The notes below the pieces were generated by a model that was given only the letters and a program-made list of their open reading frames with translations, ran no database searches and was not told where the DNA came from. From Scortum barcoo (taxonomy: Eukaryota > Chordata > Actinopteri > Centrarchiformes > Terapontidae), in contig CM041535.1 in the NCBI GenBank assembly GCA_023238725.1, forward strand, positions 20,827,230 through 20,891,229: DNA of 64,000 nucleotides. The letters are read 5' to 3'. Positions within the stretch are counted from its first letter, which is position 1. The number at the start of each line of letters is the position of its first letter. The position numbers and the translations under genes are program-made. Below, piece after piece: positions 34,301 through 45,160 of the stretch.

Positions 34301-37300
34301 GTCTCCTTTTTGCAGCCCCCTCTTGAGATTCTGTTTAAAATACCCTTCTCTTTAACACACCCTGTTTGATGAGTGTAAACGTCTTTGACACCCACCTGCA
34401 CAGCAATAATAATATGTGTGAGGACATGAGGGTGTCAGGTGTGAGTTCAGCAAAGTGAAACGTCTACCTACCTACATTTTCTCTCTTCCTGTAAAGCATA
34501 AGCGTTGTTAGAGAGAGCAATTTGACCCTAATGCTGGCCCTAATTTAAACTTCATTCACTTTACAGAAAACTCATGCACACACTATTCTGTAAGAGAAAG
34601 CATTTTGTTTACACTGCAGATGGCCCATCCTCTGTTATTTCTAATCTAGTTTGTAACCTTTTATTTCATACAGCACAAAACATTTGCCACCCCCACTGCT
34701 CAAATGCCTCTCACCTCCTCTCCAGCCTGCTTGCCCTCCCTCCCAAGTAGTGCCTCTGCACCTAAATCCACACTCAGCTTCCCATTTCCAGACTCCAACT
34801 ATAACATATGAGAGGATGTACCAAAACTGGTTTTGAGAACAGTATCTGGGGCCTCTCCAGTCCCCCACCTCCTCCTCAGACCTGTGACTGCATATCCCCA
34901 AGGATTAGTGTCTGAAGCTCCAGTCATGAATAAAGCCCAGGGGTGCTTCCGGAGTAATTACCACTTTCTCACCCAGGGGGAGCTCCAGGGACTCCCCTGT
35001 TGCAACAGCTCTGCCTCCCAAGGTGTGTCATTAACACAGAGGAGACAACACAGAGCGCACTGCTCCCAGGTAATCACGGGCACTGAGGCTCTCCCCTGGC
35101 AACATGCACTATAAACTGGCAGCTTTGTCTTGGTTACATAGGTTAATGTGCACATAAATAAATAAATAGACCCATTATTTACAATATCGAGGTAAAAGTT
35201 TAAACTGATAAATAAAAATATCCATGTAGTAAACCTTTTCTCCTTACCACTCTAACTTCTAACTGCTTGACTTGACTAAAAAACTTGAAAGCACTGCAAT
35301 TTTGCAAAAGTGATAAATGTTTCTGCACAACTACAAGCAGGATCTAAAACCACATTTCAGCTTCTGTGCTGCAGCAATTGGTGCTTCAGATGGATAAAGT
35401 AACTGAACAATCCAGCGTTAATTGCCTCTCCATCACACAGGATGAAAGCACTTCCTGTGGGAAACTGAAGGACAATAACACCCACTCTGATCTTTGGTCT
35501 ACTGAATGTTGTGTGCGAAAAGTAAAGCAGGCCATTGCTCTCAAAAATGAGATTCTATCTGAGGAGATTGACCTATTTTTTCCATAAGGCAAGAAGGCAT
35601 CTAGACATCACAATGGTCAACACAACTGTGAAATAAGTTTCCAAAATAAAAGACAGACTTTTTCACTAAAAGGGTTCAGGTCCTGAGAAGGTTGAAAAAA
35701 TATGACTGCGGGAATGAGAGAAAGTATTATCAAGCTCCCTGTGAGCAGTGTCCCTCAAAGTGCTCTGGCTAATAGCAGAAATGCTGTGGTTGTAGTGAGT
35801 CGCTCCCAGTGGGGTTCACTGCACAAGTGCAAAGTTGGAGAGAACTGAGAAAAGAGCATGCATGCTCAATACGCCTTGATAGTGACAAACGGCCGAGCGA
35901 GCTCATTTAATCTCCTCTGAATAAATAAAAGTCGGACAAACACGCCTATTCACTCCTTTAATGAGGGTGAGGTGGAAGGATCAATACCACCCTCATGAAT
36001 GTGCGCTAAGTGTGGAGCTTAGCTAAGCATAAATACTGCTGGCAGGGGGGAAGCTCACAAATTGTTATGCTGTGTCTTGTTTGATTAATTTAACAGACAA
36101 ATATAAGTGTTAATGACGACAAAATGACAAGTTGACGACTTCCTGGCGTCTTGCTTTCCCTGTCAGGTCACTGGGTGTTACCGCTGGTCCAGTGCTGCTA
36201 GATGGCATAACATGCTAACTTATACTTAACATATCTGTGATATCATATCATATATATCATAACATATCACTTTATATATATAAAAGATCTCAAAAGATGT
36301 CGACATGTTATCCAACACTCTCAGAAGAACGCACGTTTCTGAAAATGTCCAACTACCCATTTAACCCGTAAGAAACCAGACTCCTTTCTCCTTCAAGGAA
36401 AATTATGGGGGACATATCACAGACTAAATAGTTGTTGTGGGATACACAAAATCACATGACCTGTCACATGACCCACCAGGATGTTCAGTAGGGGTCACTT
36501 AGGGACTTCACAGGTTAAAATCAAGGATAAAGCTATATATATAAGGAACTTTCCAGGTCATTTAAGTGACTTGTGACATGACACCTGTGTCACCGTGGGT
36601 TCTTATGGGTTAAAGGAAGAAAAAAGCACATCTAGCTAATCATGAACTCTTCTTGGGAATATGACGCTGTTGTTTTGTAAGAGTTTCTTCCGTTTTCCTC
36701 TTGACCCTTAATTGAACATTATTGCATACTCACGGTGCTTATGGGATGTGTTATGAAAGATTTAAAAAACACTCTGTCTTTCTCATGGTGGCAGATGACA
36801 TCTGTTCTCTCCCACACAAATAATCCACCACACTGTAATGGACATATATAATGGACACGATTATATCTGCTGGAGGCAAATGGTACATGTATTACGTATC
36901 TACATCATGTTATAACGTTAACACGCTACAGTGCTGGGGTGAGAGGAATATCTTAACTGAAGACAATATAACTGGCAGGGGGGCATGGAATTAGAAAATG
37001 GATATTCTCTCTTTCAAAGCTACTAATTCTATTCTCTAATTCAGCAGTCAGAATAAATTCAATCCACCAACATGACTGCAGATCTGCAGCAGCCAATCAA
37101 AACAGAATCTGCTCTTTTGTCTGGCTGGTTCTGAAGGGCTCTCCGCCCAAGCCTCATCATGCAACTAATTCAGATGTAACCCCACTTTAAACCGAACAGA
37201 CAATGGCTATTGAGGCGAGCTGGGTGCTGATAGGGCTGATAGAGAGCCAGAGTCTGGATGAAATGTACATACAAATACACGTGTAGCCACACACGGTCAC

Positions 37301-38004
37301 ATAAAGCACCAATGCAGCAATATTTAAGTGTGATTTTTGTGCTTATTGTATTGTACCATACACACAAAAACATGCGCACACACACACACTTGGTTTTTCA
37401 CATTAGTCCTCCATCTTAAAACGTAAATAGACCTTTAAGTGGATTAGTTAGGGTAATTTAAGGCTGGAGTGCCCGACTATAAATCTCAGGGCATCACTTG
37501 AGAAACTTTAGAGTTTGCTCTTTCCCTAAAAGTCATGGTGTTACCATAAAAAAAAAAATCACTCTAAGTTGATTCTTTTTTTTAAACATAAAGAAAAGTT
37601 TGATTTGGTAAAAAATACCAAGTCACAGGGAGATAATTGCCCTACTTCTACTTTTCTGGTGGCCACACACACACACACACAAAAAAAAAAAATCACATTG
37701 CTTTAATAATTAAGTGATGATTTGCATTGAATTAACATTGCATCAGCAGAGAAAAATAAATTATTCAATGGCCGCCAGCTCTGTGGTTCTTCATGTGGCA
37801 CACAAAGATATGAGGTCTCATCTTAATGCTAAAATCACCGGTAAAACATGTGGTAAAAGACTGTCATATTAAAGCCCAGGTTAGTTGTGTTGTTCACCTG
37901 TCTGCTCTCCTGCAGTTGGCTTTGTCTCCACCGCTCCCTCCTCCTCTGCCTCCTCCTCAGACACTTAATCCTGTTCTTCTCTCTTTTACTCATCCTCCTC
38001 TCCC
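31338..38004 (-). CDS. rnf180: RING finger protein 180, C-terminal exons
   Basis: RNF180 is a membrane-anchored RING E3 ubiquitin ligase, reported to act on ZIC2 and MAO-A. Four minus-strand exons fit in phase, in transcript order: 37898-38004, 33552-33792, 32436-32561 and 31338-31543. The first has a basic segment (MSKREKNRIKCLRRRQRRRERW) aligned with the human [22 protein letters not shown] region. The second has a serine/acidic run and a complete C3HC4 RING: CAVC, then CSHIFCEPC, then CPLC. The third carries FFPKEYL and KWPLPSCRKLFRIFG. The last has RRQFPHGG, FEDDSRGWRFDMDMVIIYIY and a hydrophobic tail anchor ending FFPSF before TGA at 31338-31340. The third intron uses a GC donor (GGAG/GCAAGT). 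The N-terminal half (about 400 aa in human, with its cysteine-rich start) was not found upstream, so the annotated gene is incomplete at its 5' end. The upper boundary at 38004 is uncertain because the frame stays open further upstream. Confidence 0.92.
33793..37897 (-). other. rnf180: rnf180 intron of 4.1 kb before the RING exon
   Basis: No nested gene was seen. The intron includes a TTAA-flanked MITE (36361-36613), an AT-rich patch with TATATA at 36230-36290 and a short CA tract at 37664-37680. The 0.8 kb at 34480-35120 is GC-richer with weak open frames but no recognisable domain. Confidence 0.6.
36361..36613. mobile_element. piggyBac-type MITE (non-autonomous), about 253 bp
   Basis: The element starts TTAA-CCCGTAAGAAACC and ends GGTTCTTATGGG-TTAA. 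TTAA target-site duplications and CCC...GGG termini are the hallmark of the piggyBac superfamily. The terminal inverted repeats match over about 13-15 bases with two or three mismatches. There is no transposase frame. It sits in an intron of rnf180. Family membership is inferred from ends and target site only. Confidence 0.75.
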
Positions 38005-38595
38005 CTACAGGAACACAAGGAGGCATCGCGGTGAAGGTCATCACCTCCATCACACCACTGACTCCTTCCACGGCATCCTCTCTGTCCTCTTCTTGTTCCT
38101 CCTCCTCCTCTTCCTCTTCCTTCTTCTCTCTTCTTCTCCCAGCTCGGAGCTGGTGAGAGATGGGGTGTGTGTCTGAGCGTGATGACCTTGGGATGATCTT
38201 CCGGTTGCTGCCCCTGTCCTCACATCCAACCAGAATGGATCCGGCTCTCTGGATGAACTAAAGCGGCCTCCAGCATGTTCGGGATTTTGTCGCTCCTCGT
38301 CCCCGTCTTGGTCTCCCTCTCTCCATCTTCCTCTGCTGTCCTTGCCGCAGGTCTTTCTGAACGCTTTCCTCCCTGGCAGGGTGGGTCTCACCAGGTGTTC
38401 CACGCTGCTTGATCTTCCCTCTCCAGCTGGATTTGCGCTCCTCGGCCTGGGTCTCACGGCCTTTGGGCACGGGGCGCGAGTCTCCTTGTTACGGTTTTCT
38501 TCACCAGCATCCTCAGTGCTACCTCTGCTTGAGCCATTTACACCAGAAGCTTCCACATGGGAGCTCATGACAACGCTTTCAAGCTCCTCAGTCAC
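38005..38595 (-). other. GC-rich open stretch upstream of rnf180 exons; possible further exon
   Basis: On the minus strand the frame of the basic rnf180 exon stays open from 38004 up to a stop near 38262. It passes an acidic run (EEEEEEEEQEED) resembling the acidic region before the basic segment in human RNF180. A second frame is open from 38595 to 38050 (181 codons). Neither shows clear similarity to the low-conservation middle part of RNF180. It may be coding, or it may only be low-complexity GC-rich DNA. I could not place a confident donor or acceptor. Confidence 0.3.
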
Positions 38596-39677
38596 CAGCA
38601 GAGCGCATCTGATGCAACTTCAACGAGCTAGCCAGGTATCTCCCCACTTCATCTTTCCCGAAGTCTTCTCTCTGACTCCCACTCCTTCTCGATGAAGAGG
38701 TTCAAGCTCTTTTTCTGAGAGCTGGAGGGACTGTTCCAGCGTAGAGGAGGTGAGCAGTGCAGCCCCTCTGGTCGGGCCTGTCCTGCCCCTGTTAGCCCCC
38801 TGGGACATTCCACACTGTTGACAAAGACAAAGTCCCCGTGGTGAGCCCCATTACAATAGGTGCACTGTTCGTGGCCTCACTATTGTCCTGTGTGACCTGT
38901 AGAAAACACACTGCTATGCAACCACTGAATACACAAAAATAAGGTGAAAAAACCAGAGCCACCTTTTTTTTACTCACATCCACTACCATGGCGTCAGCTT
39001 TTTTATTTTTTACTCTGGAGTTTATCAGCAGAGCAAAGGGTTATGACTGGAAATGTGTGAGTGTGTAGTTTTCATGAAAAATATAATTCCTCTGACTTTT
39101 CCTGTATTTATAGTCAAATGACTCAGAAATTTCTAGACCCAAAGAAAACCTAAATGGATTTGATGAAAAATGTCAGAATAACCCGTTCCATGGTGCTTTG
39201 CTCTATTTATTGTCTCTAAATAGTAAAGCTAGGAAAAAGAACAGGAGATTCTTCGCTGGAGGAGAAAAGAGCCGTGTCAGAAAAGAAGTCAAATCCCAGA
39301 TTGTTATGAGCAAGGTTAGGTTAGATTGGGATAGGTCAGGTTAAGTGTTTAAAATCATTATTATGAATACAGAATGTATTTCTATGAATTTATATAACAC
39401 ACATTCCCATAACTAAATTCAAAATTATGATTATTGGCATTGTAAAACTGAAATAATCTTGATTAGATCCATTTTTATTACATAAAGTGAGTAACAAAGT
39501 AATAATCATTAAACATTTTACATTACAGTATACATTTTATTATATCATTCTTTGCCACTATCTTATTAATGAAATGGGTGGGTAAAAGGTTTTAACAGCT
39601 CTTCCAGGACAGTTTTCAATGTTTGGTTTCTCCACTAGATTTCTAATGCGAGTAACACGAACAAAGAAACAGGAAAC

Positions 39678-40668
39678 GTGGACAAAATCTCCATCTTTCC
39701 TGTGTTCTCTGCAGACTCAGCCACTGCTGAGATTACTGTAGATTTCAGTGATCTAATGCAGTGTGGTGACCTTTTCGAAAATGATGAGGTCAACTGCCTT
39801 TGCCGTGAGGAGAAATATTCCTCTTTCTGGTATTTCCTGAGCCGGGACAGCAGCATGACATGTTCCTATTGTTGGTCTTCCACGAGGGAGGACAGAGGGT
39901 GATGCCACTTCTCATTTCATGAATGAGGACGACAGCTTGGCAGACTGTTCTTCTTCCGCTTGACTCAGAGGTTATTGCCTCATTTGATCAAAATCTCGAT
40001 AAGGACTTTACAAAAGTATGCCAAAGCTTCTTCAATCCAGAGAACCTGGAGACGAACCTGGAGACCTGGAGATGAAATCAGAACCCCTGAACCAGGATCA
40101 TCCCCCAGACATGCCATCAGATCAGAAGAGAGCATGAGACCTGCCTTTCTGTTTTAGACAATAGAGGGAAGTAAGCAGGGTGTTTACGGTCAGGATGTGA
40201 AGGAGCAACTGACTGACGTGTACGCAGATGTGCTGAGATTCATCTCAGAGTAGGCTGCTCAGAACATTTTAGAGGCCACATCTGGCATTGTGACTATGTG
40301 GAGTCCCTTGTTCTCACAACCTCTCACAGAGTACTTTAGTATCACTGAGGAGAACATGAAAAAAAAGTCAGTCAGTCAGCTCCACTCAAACCTTTGAATG
40401 AGCCAGTCAGGTCAACCAGCACTGACTTGACATCTACGCACATTGGAGAGAGCAAACAAGACTCTTGCTGTCCTCAAGAGACACCCTCTACCGCCTCTTC
40501 CAGTGCATCTGTGGGAGAAGACCTATGGTGTATTCAGCTAGCGTTGTTGGACTACAAGGAAGAGTTGAGCACCTGCCTCTACCGCTTTTTCCACAATATG
40601 TTCTCAAAGGTAAAGATGCATTAACAAGCGAGATTGTTTTAAAAAGTACACAAGACCAGATCAGATAA
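39678..40668 (+). pseudogene. Decayed coding-like stretch of unknown origin
   Basis: Open segments in changing frames read like protein, interrupted by stops and shifts. One (39678-39902) contains ITVDFSDLMQCGDLFEND. Another around 40195-40300 reads VKEQLTDVYADVLRFISE, stop, AAQNILEATSGIVT. A third (40394-40624) ends ELSTCLYRFFHNMFSKVK. Amphipathic character and codon-like composition suggest a broken gene or retrocopy, but I do not recognise the family. It lies between rnf180 and htr1a. Chance open frames cannot be ruled out. Confidence 0.4.
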
Positions 40669-42142
40669 GATGGCAGATGTTCTGACTGACCATCAAAGAC
40701 ATTATTTGTTATGAGCTGTCTCGTCATAAGTCAAATGCAGCTGGATTGATGTTCTTTTTTTATCCCTCATCCGAGAGGTTTCATCTGTTTTGAACAAATC
40801 CTTGTATTTCCAAATGTGCGCTTCTTTCTCAAGAGGCTTCATGAGTTGTGAAGTGATGAGGCTTTTTTTGGACCAGACAAGTCCGATTGTTTTTTACTTC
40901 AAGACGTCTCCTGATTATTATCTTTTTGTTGAACCATAGACATTTGTATTTTTGTACTGGCATTTCTTTTATTACTTCCTCAAGAAGAAAGAGAAGACCA
41001 AGCCGCTTCCAATGACAACTTATCTTCATCTGTTTTTCACTTTTCCTCTATCTCTTCACCTAAACCTCTATAGGTTAGGTTAAGCTAATTTAAATGTAAC
41101 AGTAATAATGGGTCTTTAGTAGTACGTTGTACTGTGTTAGGGTTTGACCTTGTTATATCTGTTTGCTTCTCTAGATATATATATATTAATATTGACGGTT
41201 CTAGTTTATTGGATACTTCGATACTACACACACAGCCGGTTGCACATATCTTGACATCCAACACACATGGGGAGTCATAATACAGACAGAAGAAGTCTTA
41301 AGTATAGGGCTGAGCTGTGTACTTGTATCTTACGGACTTATGTAATGAGTGGAGGGCAGCTTGCACCAGGCATTAGTAAGCCAACATAAAAAAATGCAGG
41401 CAACATCTATAAAACTACTGACCTTGGGTAAAACATGCTAATATCACCATCAGAAGAACACGACTCCAGGCAGCTAATGAAAAAATCTTAATTTTATACA
41501 CAATACAGTTAAATACAAAGCTTAATGGGGTTAAATGACTCTGAAATACAGCCAACATTCAAACATTCCTTAGATTAGAAAATACAGTGATAAAAGGGTT
41601 ATATTTTTCCATTTTGCAACAGATGGAATATTCGTTCATCAGGATGGTTAAAAAGAGTCTTTGGGGTTTCTGGAAGAATCATGATAACCTCAGAACAGGT
41701 GAGAGTGTTAAATTACCTTCTGGGTTTTTCAAAGATTGTCGGGGTATTTATTTATCAGAAAAACAGATTCAATGTGACTCGAATGTAATTGTAATATGGA
41801 GGACTTCCTCAATACAGAAGGTGGCTGAAACTTTAACTGTGTGATTAAACCACTGGTTGGAACCACTGAACCACTACTTTGGTGTAAAGAAAGGATAAAA
41901 GGCATCCATTAATTGTGTTATCATCTTCATTTTCAGGCTCAGTTCTGTAGGTGAATGCACATTAAGCCGGCGCTGTCTTTACCTATGTTGCTATAGCGGG
42001 AGGTAATGGCGATGAGTCGTCCATCCTTATATACATCTGTATATAGATTATGGACACAAGTGTTGTAATACTTAATGATTAATCTCCCCCCTCACAGTTT
42101 TATTTTCTTGGCATTTTCTTTTCTTATAATTTGAACTCTACT

Positions 42143-42199
<57 letters not shown>

Positions 42200-43000
42200 C
42201 CTTCAAACTGCAACCTTGGATAACAGAAGCCCCTTGCACATCCTTCTCTCCCTCCACCCTGAGAGAGAGTGATTGTCTTCCCTCACCAGCTGCTGTTTTC
42301 TGATTTACTGCTGACATTATTAGCAACAACAAATAACAACAAACTTTACTCGAACACCAGGCAAAAGCAACTATTGTTTTCCAAGGAATACTCCCCCCCT
42401 CCTCCTCCTTTCTCACACACATAGTTTGCTTTCCATCTCCCCCAGCGGCTCAACCTCTCCCTGTTTCCTCGTCCTTCCTTCAGCAGCTTATTTTGCACTA
42501 AAAACACAGAGCAGTCCATCGTTTCTTTTTCCTGCAGTACCGGCTGTGGACAGCAGATGGCAGCAGCTCTCCTCTCCTGACTGCCGTGGCGCTGTCCCTG
42601 GTCCTGAAACTGCCACTCGCTCTGATGGTTTACCTGTTTCTCCATCCCGGCTCCAAATGCACAGTTGTGCCCATAAAAAAAACAACAACAAACACTCTAT
42701 CTAAATGTTTTTCTTTTAGAGAAAGTTCAAATGACGCTGGCTTAAAGAAAAAGTTCCTTAGAAGTGATAAAATATTAACACCTTTCTCCTATAATTTTTC
42801 CATCTCCAGCAGCCAATCGACGGATCTGGCATGTTTTTGCTTTATTCCTATCTTGCTCTTTTTGTAATAAATCAGATTACAAGTGTCAGTCCTGACTGGC
42901 ACCTACCATCCAAGGCGATAAACTAAGTTAAAGTCCAAAAAAATGTCATATTCAGTGAGTCCAAAGAGTCAGATAAAGCAGAGAGGAGAGCTCTGCGCCC
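40669..43000. other. Region between the decayed stretch and htr1a
   Basis: No confident gene. It contains an (AT)n tract at 42148-42197 and A-rich segments. The minus strand at 42346-42645 has a 99-codon frame without recognisable domains. Any missing N-terminal rnf180 exons or 5' UTR would be expected here or beyond, but no cysteine-rich RNF180 N terminus was found. Confidence 0.5.
42148..42197. repeat. (AT)n microsatellite
   Basis: A pure AT dinucleotide run of about 50 bases lies 1.2 kb upstream of htr1a. Confidence 0.95.
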
Positions 43001-43442
43001 TCCTCGGCTGTCCGCAGTGAAAAACGGAGCAGTGAGGAGAGCAGAGGCACAAAACTCCGGGGCGACCTCCGCACGGTCTGACGTACCCAAAGCCGCCGGT
43101 ATAAATGAATTCACGGCGTCACCAAGCTCAGATGATTCGCAGTACCAGTGAGCGCACCCGGCTGTCAACACTCACGGGCTACAACACACACACACACCAC
43201 ACCACCACCCCCTCACACACTCTCAAACACGTCTGCGTCATGCGTCCTGGGAGCGGCGGCACGAACGCGGTAACTCCGATGGACCCCGGTAAAACGCACA
43301 GCGGCGGACTGAGGGGCTGACTGGGGTCCTGCTTATCCTGTCCAGTTGCCTGCCCCCCCCCCCTCCCTCCCTCCCCGTCTGCCCCCCCTTACCATCACCC
43401 CCTCTGCTCTGGGAAAGTTGCGCTCCAAAGTGTGGTCGCAGG
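43001..43442 (+). promoter_or_regulatory. htr1a: htr1a promoter and 5' UTR region
   Basis: GC-rich sequence rises in CpG content toward the htr1a start codon. A TATAAAT motif lies at 43100-43106, about 340 bases before the ATG, and a C-run of about 10 bases lies near 43353-43362. The region also faces the 5' side of rnf180 (minus strand), so it could serve both directions. That possibility is inference. Confidence 0.5.
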
Positions 43443-44738
43443 ATGGATTTTATAACAACAAGCGGCAACGGCAGCAGCAGCGGCGGCAACGCGACCGGCG
43501 GATACTCCGACGGGGTGGCCGTGGTCGCCGACTGGGACGGGGGCGAGAACGGCACGGGGTCCGGGTCCCTGCCGGATCTGCTGCTGAGCTACCAGATCAT
43601 CACATCTCTGCTCCTGGGGGCCCTCATCCTCTGCTCCATATTTGGCAACGCGTGCGTCGTGGCGGCCATCGCCCTGGAGAGATCTCTCCAGAACGTGGCC
43701 AACTACCTGATTGGATCTCTGGCCGTGACAGACCTCATGGTTTCGGTGCTGGTTCTGCCAATGGCGGCCCTCTACCAGGTTCTGAACAAGTGGACATTGG
43801 GGCAGGAGATCTGTGATTTATTCATCTCTCTGGATGTACTGTGCTGCACGTCGTCCATCCTGCATCTGTGCGCAATCGCCTTGGACAGGTACTGGGCCAT
43901 CACGGACCCCATTGACTATGTAAATAAACGGACGCCGAGGCGGGCCGCGATCTTGATAAGCGTCACTTGGCTAATCGGTTTTTCCATCTCTATTCCGCCT
44001 ATGTTAGGCTGGAGAAGCGCCGAAGACAGGGCGAACCCCGACGCCTGCATCATCAGCCAGGACCCGGGCTACACCATCTACTCCACCTTTGGGGCTTTTT
44101 ACATCCCTCTCATCCTCATGCTGGTCCTGTACGGGCGAATATTCAGGGCGGCCCGGTTCCGGATCAGAAAGACGGTGAAGAAAACAGAGAAGGCAAAAGT
44201 GTCGGACAAGTGCTTGACCGTGTCCCCGGCCATCTTCCACAAGAAGACCAACGGGGAGGCCGGGGGCAGAGGCTGGCGGCGCGGCGACGAGTCCAAACCC
44301 AGCTCGCCGTGCGTAAACGGCGCGGTGAAGCACGGGGAGGAGGGCGAGTCTCTGGAGATCATAGAAGTCATCGGCAACTCCAAGACGCACCTGCCTCTGC
44401 CCAACACCCCGCAGTCCTCCTCGCACGGCTACGAGACCGTGAACGAGAAGAACTCGGGCGCGAAGAGGAAGATCGCGCTGGCGCGGGAGCGCAAAACGGT
44501 GAAGACGCTCGGCATCATCATGGGGACGTTCATCTTCTGCTGGCTGCCCTTCTTCATCGTCGCCCTGGTGCTGCCTTTCTGCGCGGAGAGCTGCTACATG
44601 CCCGACTGGCTGGGCGCAGTCATAAACTGGCTGGGCTACTCCAACTCCCTCCTCAACCCCATCATATATGCCTACTTCAACAAGGACTTCCAAAGTGCTT
44701 TCAAGAAGATCATAAGATGCAAGTTCCACAGACCGTGA
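43443..44738 (+). CDS. htr1a: 5-hydroxytryptamine receptor 1A, single-exon gene
   Basis: This is a complete 431-aa class A GPCR, the Gi/o-coupled serotonin 1A receptor of neuronal membranes. The intronless structure and sequence match vertebrate HTR1A (human 422 aa). The N terminus has three N-glycosylation sequons (N9, N16, N36). TM1 contains GNACVVAAIALERSLQN. TM3 has the amine-binding aspartate D131 (D3.32) in SLDVLCC and the DRY motif at 148-150. C124 and C202 are placed for the extracellular disulphide. TM5 contains STFGAFYIPL, TM6 FCWLPFF (365-371) and TM7 NPIIY (405-409). The third intracellular loop is long and basic, as in other 5-HT1A receptors, and holds KTVKKTEK and the conserved ARERKTVKTLGIIMG entry to TM6. 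The tail is very short (FKKIIRCKFHRP) with one cysteine for palmitoylation. All key residues are present. Teleosts often keep two copies (htr1aa, htr1ab); which one this is cannot be said here. Confidence 0.98.
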   Translation: MDFITTSGNGSSSGGNATGGYSDGVAVVADWDGGENGTGSGSLPDLLLSYQIITSLLLGALILCSIFGNACVVAAIALERSLQNVANYLIGSLAVTDLMVSVLVLPMAALYQVLNKWTLGQEICDLFISLDVLCCTSSILHLCAIALDRYWAITDPIDYVNKRTPRRAAILISVTWLIGFSISIPPMLGWRSAEDRANPDACIISQDPGYTIYSTFGAFYIPLILMLVLYGRIFRAARFRIRKTVKKTEKAKVSDKCLTVSPAIFHKKTNGEAGGRGWRRGDESKPSSPCVNGAVKHGEEGESLEIIEVIGNSKTHLPLPNTPQSSSHGYETVNEKNSGAKRKIALARERKTVKTLGIIMGTFIFCWLPFFIVALVLPFCAESCYMPDWLGAVINWLGYSNSLLNPIIYAYFNKDFQSAFKKIIRCKFHRP

Positions 44739-45160
44739 GGGGCGATTGTGTTTGCTTTAAAGGGTGGAGTGGAAATGGAAATGTTCACAGACTGTATGAA
44801 CAGCAAAAAAAAAAAAGACAAAAAGAAATAAAAATACAGACTTTCATTCAGGGACAGTCTCTTTTCGGGGTGTGTTCAAGGACCGTGTAAAAAAAAAACA
44901 AGAAAAAAAGATGATCTAAGGGCCGCTGATGAAAACGAGACAAGACGGGAACTTTTCGCTCTTATTGTACAAGCTCATGTTTATTCAGTGTTGTAGCTGC
45001 AGTATATAGCCTATATGCGACGGCAGCCATCGTTGTATTGCCATGCGAGACATGCGTGTCGTGTGCCGATTTTCATGCATCTTAACCACGAGACGCACGG
45101 GGGTTTCCGTCCTACGTCATGAGCTTTGTAGCACTGAAACAATAAAAGCAATCAACAGTT
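44739..45160 (+). other. htr1a: htr1a 3' UTR with polyadenylation signals
   Basis: AATAAA occurs at about 44826-44831 inside an A-rich run, and again in a cleaner context at 45141-45146. The second is the better candidate for the main end of the transcript. No open frame of note was seen. Confidence 0.55.

Noticed and set aside
42346..42645. 99-codon minus-strand frame upstream of htr1a as the missing RNF180 N terminus.
   Set aside because: It lacks the cysteine pairs and the HVWHMNVEALP- and CPFCG-type motifs expected there. Much of it is low-complexity Gly/Glu-rich sequence.
44004..44729. 241-codon frame on the minus strand opposite htr1a.
   Set aside because: This is the antisense shadow of the GC-rich receptor gene. 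It has no domain match, and the plus-strand frame is unmistakably a 5-HT1A receptor.
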